Of a stretch of 64,000 nucleotides of DNA, positions 48,070 through 56,696 are shown in pieces. How positions within the stretch are numbered: the stretch's first letter is position 1; every line of letters begins with the position of its first letter. Source of the DNA: Agrobacterium tumefaciens (GTDB taxonomy: Bacteria > Pseudomonadota > Alphaproteobacteria > Rhizobiales > Rhizobiaceae); NCBI RefSeq assembly GCF_000834635.1, contig NZ_JXQV01000005.1, positions 186,001 through 250,000 on the forward strand, in the 5' to 3' direction. The notes beneath the pieces were generated by a model. That model made no database searches. It had not been told where the DNA came from and saw only the letters and a list, made by a program, of their open reading frames with translations. Position numbers and translations under genes: made by a program.

Positions 48070-49011
48070 ATGCGTGACGATATCAGCCCCTCCAAGCATG
48101 TCCTCTGCGTTGGCGCAGCCGTGCTCGACACATTATTCCGCGTGCATGAAATGCCGACCGGCCAGGGCAAAGTGCTGCCCTATGACATGCTGCAGATTGC
48201 CGAAGGCATGGCCTCCAGTGCGGCCTATACGGTTCATCGCATGGGTGGTCGTGCCAGTCTGTGGGGCGCTGTCGGTGATGACGAAACCGGCAACCGCATT
48301 CTGCGCGAACTAGCAGAATGCGGCATCGACATCTCAGGCATGACGATCGCCAAAGGTGCCCGCTCCGCATTGTCCACCATCATCATCGATGACCACGGCG
48401 AAAGGCTGATCGTTCCGTTTTACGATCATAAGCTTCATGAGAATAAACGCTCCTGCACAGCAGAGGATCTTTCGCCTTTCGACGCGGTTCTCGTCGATGT
48501 GCGCTGGCCGGAACTCGCATTTGATGTGTTGACGCTCGCCGCCAGCCTGGGCAAACCTGCCATTCTCGATGGCGATGTTGCGCCGGTGGAAACGCTGGAA
48601 ATGCTGGCGCCCGCAGCAACCCACATCATCTTTTCCGAGCCAGCGGCGCAGCGGCTGACCGGAACGGGAGATGTCGCGGCCATGTTGCCGATCCTCCATG
48701 CACGTTACCCTGAAACCTTCATTGCGGTCACGGCGGGTCCGGACGGATGCTACTGGACCGAGCCTCGCAATCCCATGATTCACCACCAGCCGACATTGGC
48801 AATCAAGGCCGTGGACACGCTGGCTGCGGGAGACGTTTTCCACGGCACCTTTGCGCTAGCCATTGCCCAGGGCCTGGAGAGCCGGGATGCCATCCAGCTC
48901 TCTTCCGTTGCGGCTGCGATGAAATGCGAGGTCTTCGGGGGCCGCGCCGGTACACCAACCCGCGCACAAACCGAAATGCGCCTTGCCGAGTGGCTTTCAA
49001 ACCCGGCTTGA
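48070..49011 (+). CDS. PfkB-family carbohydrate kinase
   Basis: 313 residues, ribokinase fold: LCVGAAVLDTLFRV at the N-terminus, the Gly-rich segment with GGRASLWGAVGDDETG, and the C-terminal active-site motif DTLAAGDVFHGTFA (catalytic Asp in AAGD). Placed straight after the sugar transporter ATPase, so it likely phosphorylates the imported sugar or a keto-deoxy acid derived from it. Some features recall sulfofructose kinase-like members, but I cannot assign the substrate. Confidence 0.87.
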   Translation: MRDDISPSKHVLCVGAAVLDTLFRVHEMPTGQGKVLPYDMLQIAEGMASSAAYTVHRMGGRASLWGAVGDDETGNRILRELAECGIDISGMTIAKGARSALSTIIIDDHGERLIVPFYDHKLHENKRSCTAEDLSPFDAVLVDVRWPELAFDVLTLAASLGKPAILDGDVAPVETLEMLAPAATHIIFSEPAAQRLTGTGDVAAMLPILHARYPETFIAVTAGPDGCYWTEPRNPMIHHQPTLAIKAVDTLAAGDVFHGTFALAIAQGLESRDAIQLSSVAAAMKCEVFGGRAGTPTRAQTEMRLAEWLSNPA

Positions 49012-49186
49012 TCGCTCTGAACGTAAGAGCCGCAAGGCCAACTGGCTGCCCTTCTGCTTCTCATTCCCGCATTGTTGCCTGCTCGATCGCTGCTGTCGGA
49101 AATGTCAGCCGTGGGCAACTTGTGTCCGCCCCCAATGATGTGCTGATATCTGCGTCGTACAGAATTTCATAATGGGAGGAATTATT

Positions 49187-50632
49187 ATGATGGTCGAATT
49201 GCTGATTGCGGGAAAGAACCAGGCAGCACAGGAGAACCGGACATTTGATCGGTTGGACCCGGTTACGGGCGCGGTTGCGACGACAGCGGCAGCGGCCAAC
49301 GTCACAGATGCACGCATGGCTGTGGATTCCGCATCGCAGGCGTTCGAAGCCTGGTCCAAAACTGGCCCCAACCAGCGCCGCGCTCTGTTGATGAAGGCTG
49401 CCGAGGTTATGGAGAGCAAGGTCGGTGCCTTCATTGAAGCCATGATTTCAGAGACGGGAGCCACCGGCATGTGGGCTGGCTTCAACGTGAAGTTTGCGGC
49501 CAGCATCATCCGCGAAGCGGCGTCTATGGTGACCCAGCTTGGTGGAGAAATCATTCCATCTGACAAGCCAAACACATTGGCAATGGGAATGTTGAAAGCC
49601 AAGGGCGTTTGCCTCGGCATCGCGCCGTGGAATGCTCCGGTGATTCTGGGCACCCGCGCCGTTGCCATGGCGATTGCCTGTGGCAACACCGTGGTTCTCA
49701 AATCATCCGAGCTTTGCCCGGCAACGCACCGGCTGATTGGCGATTGCTTTACAGAGGCAGGTTTTCCAGCAGGCGTTTTGAACGTTGTCAGCAACAGCCC
49801 TGCTGACGCGGCAAGCGTGGTTGAAGCCCTGATCGCAGATGCGCGGGTTCGCCACGTCAACTTTACCGGATCATCCAAAGTTGGACGCATTATCGGACGA
49901 TTGGCAGGCGAGAATCTCAAGCCTGCGCTGCTCGAACTTGGCGGCAAGGCACCCCTCGTGGTGCTTGATGACGCCGATATCGATGGGGCCGTCAACGCCG
50001 CAATCTTCGGTGCCTTCATGAACCAGGGGCAGATCTGCATGTCGACTGAGCGGATCATCGTTGATCAATCCATCGCGGACGAATTCGTGGAAAAGCTTGC
50101 GGCCCGCGCTAGCGCACTACCAGCCGGAAATCCGCGTGAAAAAGTCGTTCTCGGCGCTCTCGTTACGCCTGAAGCGGCAGAGAAGATGGATGCGATCATC
50201 GCCGACGCAGTCTCGAAGGGCGGCAAGATCGTGGCTGGCGGCACCCGTGACAACACGGTTGTCAGTGCAACACTGATCGATCACGCAGCGCCCGGCATGA
50301 AAATCTATGAGGAGGAGTCATTTGGCCCGGTCAAGCCGGTGATCCGCGTGAACGGTGAGGCTGAGGCAGTGCGCGTGGCCAACGACACGGAGTACGGGCT
50401 GTCATCAGCGGTTTTCAGCCGCGATATCGGTCGCGCCATGCGCGTTGCAGGTCAAATCCAGTCTGGCATTTGCCACATCAACGGTCCGACCGTTTCAGAC
50501 GAGCCGCAAATGCCATTCGGGGGCGTCAAAGCATCCGGTTACGGTCGCTTCGGTGGAAAGGCGGCCATTGCCGAGTTCACAGACCTGCGCTGGATTACCA
50601 TCGAGGATGCGGACCAGCACTACCCCTTCTGA
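49187..50632 (+). CDS. vdh: Vanillin dehydrogenase-like aldehyde dehydrogenase
   Basis: 481 residues. The sequence is very close in pattern to Pseudomonas vanillin/salicylaldehyde dehydrogenases: GEIIPSDKP, GIAPWNAPVILGTRAVAM, NQGQICMSTERI, QSGICHINGPTVSDEPQMPFGGVKASGYG, and the C-terminal HYPF. Catalytic Cys284, Glu250 and Asn149 are in place. It would oxidise vanillin (and related benzaldehydes) to vanillate with NAD, feeding LigM. GGGAGGA is six bases before ATG 49187. It lies 175 bp after the kinase gene and about 22 kb from fcs, so it seems to be an independent unit. Confidence 0.85.
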   Translation: MMVELLIAGKNQAAQENRTFDRLDPVTGAVATTAAAANVTDARMAVDSASQAFEAWSKTGPNQRRALLMKAAEVMESKVGAFIEAMISETGATGMWAGFNVKFAASIIREAASMVTQLGGEIIPSDKPNTLAMGMLKAKGVCLGIAPWNAPVILGTRAVAMAIACGNTVVLKSSELCPATHRLIGDCFTEAGFPAGVLNVVSNSPADAASVVEALIADARVRHVNFTGSSKVGRIIGRLAGENLKPALLELGGKAPLVVLDDADIDGAVNAAIFGAFMNQGQICMSTERIIVDQSIADEFVEKLAARASALPAGNPREKVVLGALVTPEAAEKMDAIIADAVSKGGKIVAGGTRDNTVVSATLIDHAAPGMKIYEEESFGPVKPVIRVNGEAEAVRVANDTEYGLSSAVFSRDIGRAMRVAGQIQSGICHINGPTVSDEPQMPFGGVKASGYGRFGGKAAIAEFTDLRWITIEDADQHYPF

Positions 50633-50649
50633 TGGATTGAACCAGAGCG

Positions 50650-51855
50650 TCAAGCAACCTTGGGAGTATGTTTTCTCAAAGCGACATATTCCCAGGTTGC
50701 GACGATCAAAAGCACCGCAACAGCCGCGATCTGTAGAACATAGAGCGGCGTTGCGCCCAAAAGGAACACAAGCAACAAGGCGAAAATTCCGACGAAATGG
50801 GAGACGGGTCGCATGTGGGACGCGGCAATCTTGACGCCGATATTTCCTGCCAAGAAAAGGATTGGCCCACCAATGATAGCGATGGCTTCGCGCCACGAAG
50901 AACTTTCATGGCTGTGCGAAAGGCTGAAATCTTCGCCGACAGCTGTCAGAATAATCCCCGCAACGATGGGCAGATGTCCGTAGTTGAAAAGCCCATGGGC
51001 TATTTTTTCCGGCTCTTCGGAGTTCTCGATTTTTTCGGAGGCTTTTTCCTGCGCATGGTGGAAGTAAATCCACCACATCAGGATCGTGCTGGTGAACGCC
51101 GAACAGAACACAATAAAACTCAGGCTTGTGTTCATATGATCGGCGGCTGTGCGCCCCGTGGTCAATATCGTCTCACCCAGGCAAATGATAACGAACAATG
51201 CGCAGCGTTCTGCCAGATGCTCACCTGAAAGGTGAAGCTTCTCGTCGTCGCCAGCTTGAAAGCCGGGAACAAAATATTTCACGGCGGGGCCGAGATATTC
51301 TATGCCGATTGCAACCAGCCAGAACCCAATCTGCCATCCAAGGCTTTCGGAAATGCCGCCCATGATCCAGAAGATACTCGAGGCAGCGAGCCAGACTGCC
51401 ATTCGCCCGAAAGTCTTCGAGTTTTCATGGTCGATCCCCTTGAAAACATAAAGCGCAAAAAGGGACCGCAGCACCTGCATGCCGCTATAGATCAAGGCGA
51501 ACGTGAAGCTTTGGTGGTCGAAAGCCTTTGGCAATGCGATTGCCAGAAGGACACCCAAGAACATCATTGAAAACAGGAACAGCCGAACGAGGCCAGCTTC
51601 GGTGTTCAGCAGATTTGTCAGCCAGGTGATCTGAACCCACAGCCACCACAGTGCCAGGATGATAATTCCTGCTTCAAGCAGAGCGGTAGAGCCAAAGTCC
51701 TCGGCAAGTGTGTGGGATAGCTGGATAAGTGCGAAGACGAAAACGAGATCAAAGAACAATTCTGGAAATGTCGGCTTTCCAGCGACAGCCTCGTCTTGGC
51801 GAACCAGCCGCAACTTACCGGCGCTTGCGCCAGATGGCTTGATGTCATTTCCCAT
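50650..51855 (-). CDS. Low temperature requirement A (LtrA)-like membrane protein
   Basis: About 401 residues with ten or so hydrophobic segments and the family block TFPELFFDLVFVFALIQLSHTLAEDF near the N-terminus, also FNYGHLPIVAGIIL and ERCALFVIICLGETIL. LtrA proteins are widespread integral membrane proteins with no firm function. The start is uncertain: ATG 51855 (MGNDIKPS) or TTG 51882. Convergent with vdh. Confidence 0.85.
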   Translation of the reverse strand: MGNDIKPSGASAGKLRLVRQDEAVAGKPTFPELFFDLVFVFALIQLSHTLAEDFGSTALLEAGIIILALWWLWVQITWLTNLLNTEAGLVRLFLFSMMFLGVLLAIALPKAFDHQSFTFALIYSGMQVLRSLFALYVFKGIDHENSKTFGRMAVWLAASSIFWIMGGISESLGWQIGFWLVAIGIEYLGPAVKYFVPGFQAGDDEKLHLSGEHLAERCALFVIICLGETILTTGRTAADHMNTSLSFIVFCSAFTSTILMWWIYFHHAQEKASEKIENSEEPEKIAHGLFNYGHLPIVAGIILTAVGEDFSLSHSHESSSWREAIAIIGGPILFLAGNIGVKIAASHMRPVSHFVGIFALLLVFLLGATPLYVLQIAAVAVLLIVATWEYVALRKHTPKVA

Positions 51856-51889
51856 GGATGGTGTGGTCTCCGGCAGCGTCAAACGGTTC

Positions 51890-52180
51890 TTATTTGGATG
51901 CGTATTGCGAACGGGCTTCTTCGCGCTTTAGCGCATCCGCACGACCAAACAAGGCTACCTCGTTGGAGTTGTCCGGAAAGAAGCGTTGGCCGACGAGACG
52001 AACCTGACGACCTTTGACATCGATAATGTGACCAGGTCTCGTCTCAGAGGCCACTTCACGTTCAACGTCTTTGTTCACGCGCTTCACATCCAGGCTGCTA
52101 ACCTCGATATCCTGCGCTACCGCGGCCGTGGCAAAACAAAACATAGCGCCTACAACGGCAATAACGGCAACCCGTTCCAT
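51890..52180 (-). CDS. Small exported protein of unknown function
   Basis: 96 residues with a clear signal peptide (MERVAVIAVVGAMFCFATAAVAQ). The mature part is short and polar, VSSLDVKRVNKDVEREVASETRPG followed by DVKGRQVRLVGQRFFPD. AGGAGA six bases before ATG 52180 supports the start. 34 bp upstream of the LtrA-like gene, same strand. I do not recognise the family. Confidence 0.7.
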   Translation of the reverse strand: MERVAVIAVVGAMFCFATAAVAQDIEVSSLDVKRVNKDVEREVASETRPGHIIDVKGRQVRLVGQRFFPDNSNEVALFGRADALKREEARSQYASK

Positions 52181-52316
52181 CGACAATCTCCTGAATTTGC
52201 TGAGCTTTTGTAGCCCAACAACACAAGGGACCGGAGTTTGGTTCCAATTGTTTTATCAGCACGCACGACTACACTGTAATTGGCGTTTTTTTACCACGCG
52301 GGCGCGCCAGACGCTA

Positions 52317-53042
52317 TTATCGACCGCGGGCCTTGCGCCATTCAGCAAATTCCTGCCGTGGCGCATCGCTTGTGGCCGGATAGAGGCCAATGATCGTTGC
52401 ACCAGCGAGAACCTTCTCGGTCACGAAATCTTCATAGGCCGTCATTTCTACTGTTTCATCGGCAATCTCGTCGGCAATGTTGGCCGGAATGACGATAACG
52501 CCCTCGTCATCACCAACGATCACATCGCCGGGCCAGATCGCCACGTCGCCGCAGCCGATCGGAACATTGATATCGATGGCCTGGTTGAGGGTGAGGTTGG
52601 TGGGTGCCGATGGCCGCTTGTGGTAAGCGCGAATATCCAGATCAGCAATCTCCGGGCTATCCCGAAAACCGCCATCCGTCACGACGCCCACAACGCCGCG
52701 CACCATCAGGCGTGAAACAAGAATAGACCCTGCGGACGCCGCGCGGGCATCCTTGCGGCTATCCATGACCAGCACGGAGCCGGGTGGGCATCTTTCCACT
52801 GCGGCACGTTGGGGATGTTCAGGGTTTTGGAACACGGTGAGCGGGTTCAGGTCTTCCCGCGCTGGAATATAGCGCAAGGTAAACGCCTGCCCAACCATGT
52901 TTTTCTTCTTAGCCGACAAGGGCTGCACATCCTGAATGAACTGGTTGCGCAAGCCACGTTTATAGAGCGCTGTGGCGATGGTTGGTGTTGCAACGCCCAT
53001 GAATTTCTGTCGCGTTTCATCGCTTAAAACAAATTCTGTCAT
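52317..53042 (-). CDS. RraA/HMG-aldolase family protein
   Basis: 241 residues of the RraA-like fold (MenG superfamily): PTIATALYKRG, GQAFTLRYIP, GSVLVMDSRKDARAASAGSILVSRLMVRGVVGVVTDGGFRDS, PIGCGDVAIWPGDVIVGDDEGVIVIP. Members are either regulators of RNase E or metal-dependent oxoacid aldolases/decarboxylases; the GVVTDGGFRDS segment is shared by both. Pairing with an IlvD-type dehydratase (14 bp apart) argues for sugar-acid catabolism. ATG 53042 has AGGA upstream. Confidence 0.83.
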   Translation of the reverse strand: MTEFVLSDETRQKFMGVATPTIATALYKRGLRNQFIQDVQPLSAKKKNMVGQAFTLRYIPAREDLNPLTVFQNPEHPQRAAVERCPPGSVLVMDSRKDARAASAGSILVSRLMVRGVVGVVTDGGFRDSPEIADLDIRAYHKRPSAPTNLTLNQAIDINVPIGCGDVAIWPGDVIVGDDEGVIVIPANIADEIADETVEMTAYEDFVTEKVLAGATIIGLYPATSDAPRQEFAEWRKARGR

Positions 53043-53056
53043 CTCTTGTCCTTTGA

Positions 53057-54793
53057 TCAATAGATATCAGGTTCGGGAGCGTTGGGACCGAAGCCGGTCT
53101 CCAGAAAATCAAAGTCGGCACCGGTATCGGCCTGGGCCACGTGGCGCGCGAACATCCAGCCATAACCCCGCCTGATTTTATCTGCTGGCTGAACCCAAGA
53201 TGCGCGGCGACGCGCGAGTTCGTCTTCATCCACCAGCATATCGATGGTGCGAGCCTCAAGGTCGAGTTTGATGATATCGCCGTTGCGCAAAAGCGCCAGC
53301 GGGCCGCCAATATGCGATTCCGGTGAGACATGCAAAATGCAGGCGCCATAGCTCGTGCCGCTCATTCGCGCATCGGATAACCGCAACATGTCACGGTGGC
53401 CCTGTTTCAGCAGCGCCTTTGGAATGGGCAGCATACCCCACTCCGGCATACCCGGCCCGCCTTGCGGGCCTGCGCCGCGCAAGACCATGACGTGATCGGG
53501 CGTGATATCGAGGTTCTCATCATCCACTGCCGCCTTCATGTCCGGGTAAGTGTCGAAAACGAGCGCTGGCCCTTGATGCTTGTGAAATCTGGACTCACAG
53601 GCAGCCGGTTTGATGACTGCACCGGTCGGTGCCAAATTGCCTTTGAGGACAGCAAGTGAACCTTCATGATAAACCGGATTGTCCAAAGAGCGGATGACAT
53701 CATCGTTGAAGCACTCCGCGCCCTTCAACGTTTCGCCCAGTGGCAGGCCGGATACGGTCATTGCGGAGAGGTCAAGAAGATCTCCCATCTTGGCCATGAG
53801 CGCACGCAGGCCACCCGCATAGTAGAAATCTTCCATCAAATAGGTTTTGCCAGTTGGCCGGATGTTGGCAAGGACCGGTGTCGTGCGGCCAGCGCGATCA
53901 AGATCGTCCAGCGTCAGCCTCACCCCTGCCCGCCGCGCCATTGCCAGCAAATGCACCACGGCGTTGGTCGAACAGCCCGTTGCCATGGCTACAGCCGCGG
54001 CATTGTTGACGGATGCCTGCGTCACGATCTGATCAGGCGTCAGGTCTTCCCACACCATCTCCACGATGCGGCGACCACAGGCAGATGACATGCGTATGTG
54101 ATTGGCGTCGGGTGCTGGAATGGAACTCGCACCCGGCAGCGTCAGCCCAAGCGCTTCAGCAATGGCCGTCATTGTGCTGGCGGTGCCCATGGTCATGCAA
54201 TGTCCATAGGAGCGCGCAATGCCAGCCTCAACCTCGACCCATTCAGTTTCCGACAAATTGCCAGCGCGACGCTCATCCCAGAACTTCCAGGCATCTGAGC
54301 CGGAGCCAAGGGCCTTACCCTGATAATTACCGCGCAGCATCGGCCCCGCTGGAAGATAAATCATCGGCAGGCCCATGCTGATCGCGCCCATGACGAGACC
54401 GGGCGTTGTCTTGTCACACCCGCCCATCAAGACGGCACCATCAACAGGGTGTGACCGCAGAAGCTCTTCGGCTTCCATGGCCAGCATGTTGCGGTAAAGC
54501 ATGGTGGTGGGTTTGACGTAGCTTTCCGACAGCGAAAGAGCGGGCAGTTCCAACGGAAATCCGCCCGCCTGCAAGATGCCGCGCTTCACATCTTCCACAC
54601 GGTGCTTGAAGTGGGCATGGCATGGATTTGCATCCGACCAAGTGTTGAGGATGGCAATGATCGGCTTGCCCATCCATTCCTCTAGCGCGTAGCCCATCTG
54701 CATGGTGCGGGAGCGATGGCCCGAGCTTCTCAGGTCATCCGGCGCAAACCAGCGTGCGCTGCGCAGCATGTCTGCGGATTTCTTCTTGCTCAT
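53057..54793 (-). CDS. IlvD/EDD-family sugar-acid dehydratase (arabonate/xylonate type)
   Basis: 578 residues, the length of rhizobial L-arabonate dehydratase. The three [2Fe-2S] cysteines known there have counterparts at Cys58 (DANPCHAH), Cys126 (MGGCDKTTPG) and Cys199 (SYGHCMTMGTASTM). Other matches are ILNTWSDANP and RLSDARMSGTSYG. The reaction is dehydration of an aldonate to a 2-keto-3-deoxy acid; which aldonate is not known. ATG at 54793 was chosen by length; GTG 54817 is open. Divergent from a GntR gene that probably controls it. Confidence 0.87.
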   Translation of the reverse strand: MSKKKSADMLRSARWFAPDDLRSSGHRSRTMQMGYALEEWMGKPIIAILNTWSDANPCHAHFKHRVEDVKRGILQAGGFPLELPALSLSESYVKPTTMLYRNMLAMEAEELLRSHPVDGAVLMGGCDKTTPGLVMGAISMGLPMIYLPAGPMLRGNYQGKALGSGSDAWKFWDERRAGNLSETEWVEVEAGIARSYGHCMTMGTASTMTAIAEALGLTLPGASSIPAPDANHIRMSSACGRRIVEMVWEDLTPDQIVTQASVNNAAAVAMATGCSTNAVVHLLAMARRAGVRLTLDDLDRAGRTTPVLANIRPTGKTYLMEDFYYAGGLRALMAKMGDLLDLSAMTVSGLPLGETLKGAECFNDDVIRSLDNPVYHEGSLAVLKGNLAPTGAVIKPAACESRFHKHQGPALVFDTYPDMKAAVDDENLDITPDHVMVLRGAGPQGGPGMPEWGMLPIPKALLKQGHRDMLRLSDARMSGTSYGACILHVSPESHIGGPLALLRNGDIIKLDLEARTIDMLVDEDELARRRASWVQPADKIRRGYGWMFARHVAQADTGADFDFLETGFGPNAPEPDIY

Positions 54794-54868
54794 GATGCTT
54801 TCTGCAACTCCCGCCACGGATGCGCTACGTTCAGCGACACCCCGTCCTCCTCAAGACAGCTCATTGAA

Positions 54869-54886
54869 GCACTAAAACATCAGTGC
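54869..54886. promoter_or_regulatory. Possible operator in dehydratase-GntR intergenic region
   Basis: Inverted repeat GCACT / AGTGC with an 8-bp spacer, and a further AGTGCA at 54909-54914, in the 153-bp divergent promoter. Short arms make this tentative. Confidence 0.35.
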
Positions 54887-54946
54887 ATCAATGGATAAAT
54901 TATGCTGTAGTGCAACCGTGGCCAGCAGGCGGAAGGGTGATGAGAT

Positions 54947-55630
54947 ATGGTGAGAGGCACAATGCTGGACAGGTCACGCCAGGTGGCGCTTCAGATCTAT
55001 GAGATACTGCACAAGCGCATTCTCAATGTGGAACTGGTGCCCGGCACGGTGCTGTCGCGTGCGGCCCTGCAGATGGAATTTGGTGTAAGCCAGACCCCTG
55101 TTCGTGATGCGTTGATCCGGTTGCAGGAAGACGGCGTTGTCGATGTCTATCCCCAATATGCGACAGTTGTCGCCCGGATCGACATTCGGCACGCTCAGCA
55201 GGCCCAATTTCTGCGTCTTTCGCTGGAACTGGAAGCCATCCGAACACTATCAAGCGAAAGCCCTGCGGAGACAGCGTCAGAGCTTTCGGCAATCGTCACA
55301 AGGCAGGAAACCTTTGCATCACCGGAGACCTATGACAGTTTTGACGCCTGCGACCAGGAATTTCACCGCAAACTCTACGAACGCGCAGATATTCTCGATC
55401 TCTGGACAAACGTGCGGCGACAGAGCGTTCATCTGGACCGGCTGAGGCGGCTTCACCTGCCGATGCCCGGCAAGATGCAAACGGTTCTTGCCGATCACCG
55501 GGCAATCGTTGACGCCATCCAGTCGGCAAATCCTGAAGAAGCAACAGCGGCGCTGCGCAGGCATCTTTCTGGGACCCTGTCGATCACGGACATGATCCGG
55601 CAACGGTTCCCCGAATACATCAAGACGTAA
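54947..55630 (+). CDS. GntR-family regulator of the dehydratase locus
   Basis: 227 residues: winged HTH (LHKRILNVELVPGTVLSRAALQMEFGVSQTPVRDALIRLQEDGVV) and an FCD domain (SLELEAIRTLS, CDQEFHRKLYE, LADHRAIVDAI). Divergent from the IlvD-type gene. ATG 54947 follows GAAGGG; ATG 54962 follows GAGAGG, so the start is not certain. Ligand probably a sugar acid by context. Confidence 0.85.
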   Translation: MVRGTMLDRSRQVALQIYEILHKRILNVELVPGTVLSRAALQMEFGVSQTPVRDALIRLQEDGVVDVYPQYATVVARIDIRHAQQAQFLRLSLELEAIRTLSSESPAETASELSAIVTRQETFASPETYDSFDACDQEFHRKLYERADILDLWTNVRRQSVHLDRLRRLHLPMPGKMQTVLADHRAIVDAIQSANPEEATAALRRHLSGTLSITDMIRQRFPEYIKT

Positions 55631-55706
55631 ACCAGCCTGCAAACTTGCCATATTATAGAAACATGATATTTCTAGTCATCTATCGCATAAATCGCTGAAG
55701 AGCCTG

Positions 55707-56687
55707 ATGTCATGCCAATGCGTGAAACCGGGCTCAGCTTTTGCATTTTCGGACGTGCAATCGTCGCACCGGATGAGACTGGTTTTATTTGTGACTTACC
55801 TTCACTCCATGACATGTTTCACGGATGGCATCCGCGCTCTGGGGCCAGCCAAATGGCGCGGCCTCGACGGGCTGATCAGCGTGTTCTGGGATGCCGAGGG
55901 ACATGCAGGCGCAACGGGTTACTACCTATCCCCCGACCCGCGCATCGTCATTTTCTTCAATGATGTCTCCTCGCACATCCTGATGAGCAACCGCCAGGAA
56001 GGCGCCGCCGAACATTACCGCCCGATGAAGAGAGCGATCTATGTGCCGGCTGGCGTGCCGCTGTGGACCAGTTTCACGTCTTTTCACCGTTTTTCGCATG
56101 TCGACATACACCTGCACAAAGACCGGATGCTGAAATATCTGGCACCATCCGTCGGAACATCGGTTGCGCTCAGCGCATTGCGCAGGCCTGTTGAAATTCA
56201 GGATGCGAAGGCGGTCGAGATACTCGCAAGTCTTTTGGTTGATGAACTTTCGACGCCCACAAAACATGCAGCCTATGCTGAAAGCCTTGTTGGCAGCATC
56301 ATCGCCAACCTGCTGGATTTGCAAGAGGGCGAAACGGACGATCAGGCCAATGCGCGGCTGACGCAGGCGCAGTTGAACAAGCTGATATCCGTGGTCAATA
56401 CACGGGCGGATTACCGCATGACAGTCAGCGAAATGGCAGAAACCGTCGGACTTTCGGAAAGCTGGTTCGCAAACGTCTTCAAACAGACCACCGGCAAAAC
56501 ACCACTGCAATGGCAACTGAGCAGGCGCGTCGGCCTTGCCCAGAACATGCTGGCCGAAAGCGACCTCAGCGTAGCAGCCATTGCTGCCCAGCTTGGGTTT
56601 TCCGACCAGGCACACCTGACGAAAACGTTTCGGCAGGTGGCCGGTGAAACACCCGCCGCATGGCGTCGCATGCGGCGGATTGGGTAA
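55707..56687 (+). CDS. AraC-family regulator next to siderophore receptor
   Basis: 326 residues with a C-terminal double HTH (about 225-320: MTVSEMAETVGLSESWFANVFKQTTGKTPLQW and VAAIAAQLGFSDQAHLTKTFRQVAGETPAAW). The N-terminal sensor is not recognised. AraC regulators (PchR, AlcR type) placed beside TonB receptors usually activate them in response to the iron-siderophore. Start not firm: ATG 55707 has a weak GAAGAG, and M at codon 23 (MRLVLF) is possible. It converges with the receptor gene. Confidence 0.85.
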   Translation: MSCQCVKPGSAFAFSDVQSSHRMRLVLFVTYLHSMTCFTDGIRALGPAKWRGLDGLISVFWDAEGHAGATGYYLSPDPRIVIFFNDVSSHILMSNRQEGAAEHYRPMKRAIYVPAGVPLWTSFTSFHRFSHVDIHLHKDRMLKYLAPSVGTSVALSALRRPVEIQDAKAVEILASLLVDELSTPTKHAAYAESLVGSIIANLLDLQEGETDDQANARLTQAQLNKLISVVNTRADYRMTVSEMAETVGLSESWFANVFKQTTGKTPLQWQLSRRVGLAQNMLAESDLSVAAIAAQLGFSDQAHLTKTFRQVAGETPAAWRRMRRIG

Positions 56688-56696
56688 TGCCGAGCC

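Noticed and set aside
52230-52316. Possible terminator after the RraA-family gene
   Set aside because: Only a 5-bp stem with a very long loop could be found around the T-run; not convincing.
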